The notes below the pieces were generated by a model, which saw only the letters and a program-made list of their open reading frames with translations, ran no database searches and was not told the origin of the DNA. Shown here one piece after another: positions 60,991-64,000 of a stretch of DNA of 64,000 nt (position 1 is its first letter; the number at the start of each line of letters is the position of its first letter). Position numbers and translations under genes: made by a program. The DNA lies in the NCBI GenBank assembly GCA_023404345.1, contig JAEYCB010000041.1, positions 1 to 64,000 of the forward strand. The letters are read 5' to 3'. This DNA is from Bacillota bacterium. Lineage in GTDB: Bacteria; Bacillota; Clostridia; Christensenellales; Aristaeellaceae.

Positions 60991-62610
60991 TCACTCCGCG
61001 CTGTTCAGGATGTCGAGCGCCTCGATGCGCCCGCTCTGCTCCCTCTTGATGCGTTCCAGCTCCTGCGTGGCCTGCTCCGGTGTCAATCCCTGCCCGTACT
61101 TGGGATCAGTGAGGAATGTGTATTTGCTGAGGATTCCCTGCCCGACCAGCGCCATGCCCTCGTTGATGTTCGTCTGCCGGTCCTGCGTCACGCCATCGTC
61201 GAAGGTGATGTTCACATCGTACCCGCCGGCGGCCATGGCTGCGACGCTCTGGCCCTGCCATTTGACATCGTACAGGGACGCCACGGTGATGATGCCGTGC
61301 ACCAGCGCCTCCACGGCGGGCCTGATCTGGTGCTGGACGGTTTTCACCGTTTTATACGTCTTGCTGTTTTCGCTCACAACTTCGGTCGCGGTTTTCATGC
61401 CGCCCCCGGTGGAGAATGAAAAGGTGTTCAGCGAAAGCCCCGTCTGGAGGCACAGGATATTGAGATAGGCATTCAGCGCCGCGACGTGCTCCTCGACGCG
61501 AAGCTCCATGCTGTTGTCCTGCACCTTGAGCTGGTCGGGGTTGTCCGTGTTGAGGGCCTCGTAAGCCTCGCAGTTGGCGTCAAAATAGCGGATCGCGTTG
61601 CCAGTCTGCGGGTCCACTACCGTGCGCACCGCGTTGTAGGGCACGATGATGCGCTTTTTGCCAAGCCGAAACTCGCGGAGCAGGGAATCATACACGGTGT
61701 CGATGCTGCGAATCGTGTCAAGCGCGTTCGCGTACATCGAAACCCCCAATGGGCTGTTGTCGTCGAGGTTGTTGGCGATAGGGGTGCGGTAGTAGGTGAA
61801 AAGGGACTGTTCCAACCCCTTGAACGTGGTTTCCTCGGCCAGCATCGGGTACACGTCGGACAGGGGCACGCGAATGCCGAGAATGTCCTGCGTGGTGTCG
61901 GGCCGCTCGCCCTTCTCCATGTCCGCGCGGTACAGCTCGTTGGTGATGACGTATGTCTCGCCGTTCCACTTGTGCCACTCAAGGCGGGTATAGTAGTACC
62001 CGTCTTTTGCCACGCGGGAGATAAAGACGCCCTCGGTGACGCGCGCGTTGTCCCATGCCGTCGGAACGAACTGGTCCGCCATGGCGTAGCCGATGCGCAT
62101 GTCTCCCTCTCCGGGGATGATGGCGCCCTGATCGTTGCGGCGAGGCTCAAACCAGACCTTAATCGCCCCGCCACCGAGGGCAAGCGCCTGCTCGCAATGC
62201 TCCTGCATCTTGGTGGAAAAAGCGTTCCGCCGCAGCACATCCGACACGAAATCGCCAAGCGGGTCCGGGTCGGTACTGTTCCACCCCTCGCGCGTGACGT
62301 TGATCTCAACACAGTCGCCGAACACAAGGGAGGCAAGCTCCGCGCATACGGCTTTCCCGCTGTTCATATGCGCCATCGTGCGCGTAGCGTTTGGGTTAAG
62401 GATCGTAGGGGAGGGGACCAGGTGCCATGCTTTGTAGTAGCCCTTGTAAATCCACTTCCAGATGAAGATGCCGAAGTAGTAGAATTGATTAAAGGCCGGC
62501 ACGCCGCCGACCTCGAAAATGTCTTTAAACTCTCTGGCGATTCCCGTCGCCGCGCCTGCGCTCTGCATCCAGCCTTTCACCTTCTTCCTCAATGTGTCCA
62601 TCCATCTCAT
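60991..62610 (-). CDS. Phage portal protein
   Basis: The 539-residue protein forms the dodecameric DNA channel at one capsid vertex. It lies between terminase and minor capsid genes and shows the portal pattern: an N-terminal helical arm, the wing region with ALALGGGAIKVWFEP, a stem/clip region near residues 280-340 and the crown with a conserved TATEVVSENSKTY near residue 410. The ATG at 62610 has AGGGGG upstream and overlaps the terminase stop (ATGA). Confidence 0.9.
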   Translation of the reverse strand: MRWMDTLRKKVKGWMQSAGAATGIAREFKDIFEVGGVPAFNQFYYFGIFIWKWIYKGYYKAWHLVPSPTILNPNATRTMAHMNSGKAVCAELASLVFGDCVEINVTREGWNSTDPDPLGDFVSDVLRRNAFSTKMQEHCEQALALGGGAIKVWFEPRRNDQGAIIPGEGDMRIGYAMADQFVPTAWDNARVTEGVFISRVAKDGYYYTRLEWHKWNGETYVITNELYRADMEKGERPDTTQDILGIRVPLSDVYPMLAEETTFKGLEQSLFTYYRTPIANNLDDNSPLGVSMYANALDTIRSIDTVYDSLLREFRLGKKRIIVPYNAVRTVVDPQTGNAIRYFDANCEAYEALNTDNPDQLKVQDNSMELRVEEHVAALNAYLNILCLQTGLSLNTFSFSTGGGMKTATEVVSENSKTYKTVKTVQHQIRPAVEALVHGIITVASLYDVKWQGQSVAAMAAGGYDVNITFDDGVTQDRQTNINEGMALVGQGILSKYTFLTDPKYGQGLTPEQATQELERIKREQSGRIEALDILNSAE

Positions 62611-63842
62611 GCTATCAACCCCCTGTCGATCAGGGCCGGGATTTGCCGCTCGTATGCGTATTCCATGGCATCCAAGCTATCAATGTTGATACTGCCATCA
62701 TCCAGCCGCACGTCCTGCGTGGGATGCCTGCCATCCCATACCGCACTATGCAGCGCGTTGATGGTATGGGCGCAGGATTTCACCACGCCAAATCGGTCGG
62801 ATGCCATCAGGATACACAGTGTACGGATGCGGTCATTGATCGGACGCTTGAGCGCGCCCACGATGTTGATGCCCACCCGCGCCCGCGCGGCTGCCGTGCG
62901 CAGGCCGCGAATCAGCGTTTGTTCCGCGCTGTCACAATAGGCGTCGGCCACAAGCCAGCGCGATTGACACGCCCGGACGAAATCCACAAACGCGGAGGCG
63001 AGCCGCTCCGGGTCCAGCGCGTCTTTGCAATACCATTCGTCCAGCACCACCAGCTTGCGCATGCCTGGCGTATACCCCACGCAGGAAAACGCGTGCGCGG
63101 ATGTGCCGCCTCCGAAGTCCACGCCGATGACCGCGCAGGAAACCGGAGGGGGAGCGTCCAGCAGGAAGCGGTCGGGCTTGTCCACAAAGGGGCGATAGAT
63201 GGCCCCCTCGGCGGCTACCCACAACCCGTCAATGTAGCGCGGGTAGTATACAGTGCCCGAGTACTCTCGCTTGAGGTTCTCAATGAACGCGGGAGAAAGA
63301 TGCGGGTTGTCGTCGATGCAGTAATGCTGCTGATAGATGTCAAGACCGCTGTCCAGAAACGTTTTGAACCAGTGTTTCGGGCCTTCCGGGTTGCAGGTGC
63401 CGTCAAATCGGCTGTATGGCTTGTCCATGCGGCTCTTGAGCATGTCAAAAACATCTGCATTCCACGTCACGATCTCGTCGCCGTAGCAGTACTTGATCGA
63501 GCTGCCGCGAATGCGGTCCACATGCTTTTTGTTGTCGGCGCCGAGGCAGTACACGCGCTCGCCGAACACGGTTGACGTGTTGTCGCTGCGGATGCTGGAC
63601 ACGCGATCAGAACCGAAAAACTCTTGCATGGGTTCGATGACGTTGCGCTGGAGGGTGCCCTTGGTGTTACCCAAGAACACGTTTAGACCCTCTTTCCCAC
63701 GAACGTTCAGCAGGCGCGCCGGTATGGTATAGTGCAGGTCCAACCACGTCTTGCCACTTCGGGTCGCGCCCGTTTTGATGTTCCAGCGGTGCGTGGCCTG
63801 CTCGATGTATTCCCGCTGCTTTGGGGTCAGGATATTACCCAT
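62607..63842 (-). CDS. Terminase large subunit
   Basis: The 411-residue packaging motor has an N-terminal ATPase with Walker A variant GATRSGKTW (about residues 25-33), Walker B-like YCYGDEIV near residue 117 and coupling motif GTCNPEGPKHW. A C-terminal RNase H-like nuclease follows, starting IGVDFGGG near residue 240 with VADAYCDSAE later. Length and order fit the PBSX-type large terminases. Its ATG lies inside the end of the small-subunit gene. Confidence 0.95.
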   Translation of the reverse strand: MGNILTPKQREYIEQATHRWNIKTGATRSGKTWLDLHYTIPARLLNVRGKEGLNVFLGNTKGTLQRNVIEPMQEFFGSDRVSSIRSDNTSTVFGERVYCLGADNKKHVDRIRGSSIKYCYGDEIVTWNADVFDMLKSRMDKPYSRFDGTCNPEGPKHWFKTFLDSGLDIYQQHYCIDDNPHLSPAFIENLKREYSGTVYYPRYIDGLWVAAEGAIYRPFVDKPDRFLLDAPPPVSCAVIGVDFGGGTSAHAFSCVGYTPGMRKLVVLDEWYCKDALDPERLASAFVDFVRACQSRWLVADAYCDSAEQTLIRGLRTAAARARVGINIVGALKRPINDRIRTLCILMASDRFGVVKSCAHTINALHSAVWDGRHPTQDVRLDDGSINIDSLDAMEYAYERQIPALIDRGLIA

Positions 63843-64000
63843 CGTTTTTCAGCCTTTCCAAGTAGGCCAGCAGCGGGTCATCCTCGGCAGTGCGCGGCCC
63901 GCTGTCGTAGACCTCGCGGATCAGCTTCACCGTCTCCATGATGGCCTTGACCTCGTAAGCTTTGGCCCCAACGGAGATCAGCGCATCCAGACGAACCTCC
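63835..64000 (-). CDS. Terminase small subunit, C-terminal part
   Basis: An open frame enters from the right edge (first full codon ends at 63999) and gives 54 residues: helical, with ALISVGAKAYEVKAIMETV and the ending LLAYLERLKNDG. The position directly before the large subunit and the overlap of its stop with that ATG identify it as the small terminase subunit. The N-terminal DNA-binding domain lies outside the window. Confidence 0.8.
   Translation of the reverse strand, partial: EVRLDALISVGAKAYEVKAIMETVKLIREVYDSGPRTAEDDPLLAYLERLKNDG

Larger units (their letters stand above)
44397..64000 (-). mobile_element. Siphovirus-type prophage, late region (partial)
   Basis: Some 24 minus-strand genes and one plus-strand gene form an ordered packaging, head, tail and lysis module. 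The left border lies within a few bases of 44397, between the Cys-rich host gene and the holin. The right side continues past the window; integrase, repressor and replication genes are not visible. All expected late functions are present with intact reading frames, so this half looks functional. No att repeat can be identified with only one border available. Confidence 0.92.

Noticed and set aside
1..64000. tRNA, rRNA, CRISPR-Cas, transposase or diversity-generating retroelement
   Set aside because: I looked for cloverleaf-type arms, regularly spaced repeats, transposase motifs and a reverse transcriptase with template repeat and found none. A covariance-model scan would be needed to exclude short RNAs.

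Overview
The window is a GC-rich chromosome segment from an endospore-forming member of the Firmicutes, most likely class Clostridia. Evidence for this: spoIID, spoIIQ and spoIIR homologues, strong AGGAGG-type ribosome sites, A-type promoters, Clostridia-type gene families and a prophage of the Gram-positive siphovirus type. I cannot name a genus from sequence alone.

Layout. 1-283: two tandem terminators of an upstream transcript. 284-12435: a tightly packed eight-gene operon for a cell-envelope machine: a secreted/membrane protein, an ABC exporter pair, a coiled-coil membrane protein, a MoxR ATPase, a DUF58 protein and two large membrane von Willebrand factor A (vWA) proteins. 12556-15379: a DUF4342 membrane protein, a terminator, then a response regulator/histidine kinase pair. 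15390-21423: a CapA-type secreted phosphoesterase, a MATE exporter, a D,D-carboxypeptidase and the spoIID-spoIIQ sporulation pair. 21481-23313: glmS. 23566-31374: one giant gene for a cyclic beta-1,2-glucan synthase-like protein. 31688-36150: secreted proteins of unknown role and a thioredoxin-reductase-like flavoprotein without a recognisable NADPH site. 36160-36420: a non-coding array of at least seven stem-loops, part of which recurs downstream of glmS. 36435-44396: SnoaL-like protein, YgiQ-type radical SAM protein, spoIIR, a YugP metallopeptidase, a nuclease-helicase fusion of the DinG class, a TraB/GumN lipoprotein and a cysteine-rich protein.

44397-64000: the late half of a siphovirus-type prophage, all on the minus strand except one gene. 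Read in the direction of transcription (right to left): terminase small subunit (partial), terminase large subunit, portal, minor capsid protein 2, a tiny zinc-ribbon protein, a Dps-like mini-ferritin, a terminator, scaffold, major capsid protein, four head-tail connectors, tail tube, tail chaperones, tape measure, distal tail protein, tail-associated protein, BppU-type baseplate protein, NlpC/P60-type endolysin, XhlA-like protein and holin. The integrase and early genes lie beyond the right edge. The exception is a plus-strand cargo gene ('moron') at 54439-54969, with its own near-consensus promoter and a flanking hairpin, encoding a secreted MORN-repeat protein.

For novelty the most promising items are the MORN-repeat moron, the Dps-like/zinc-ribbon pair embedded in the head operon, the related C-terminal domains on capsid and tail-tube proteins, the dispersed hairpin-rich intergenic repeat, and the eight-gene vWA/MoxR/ABC operon.
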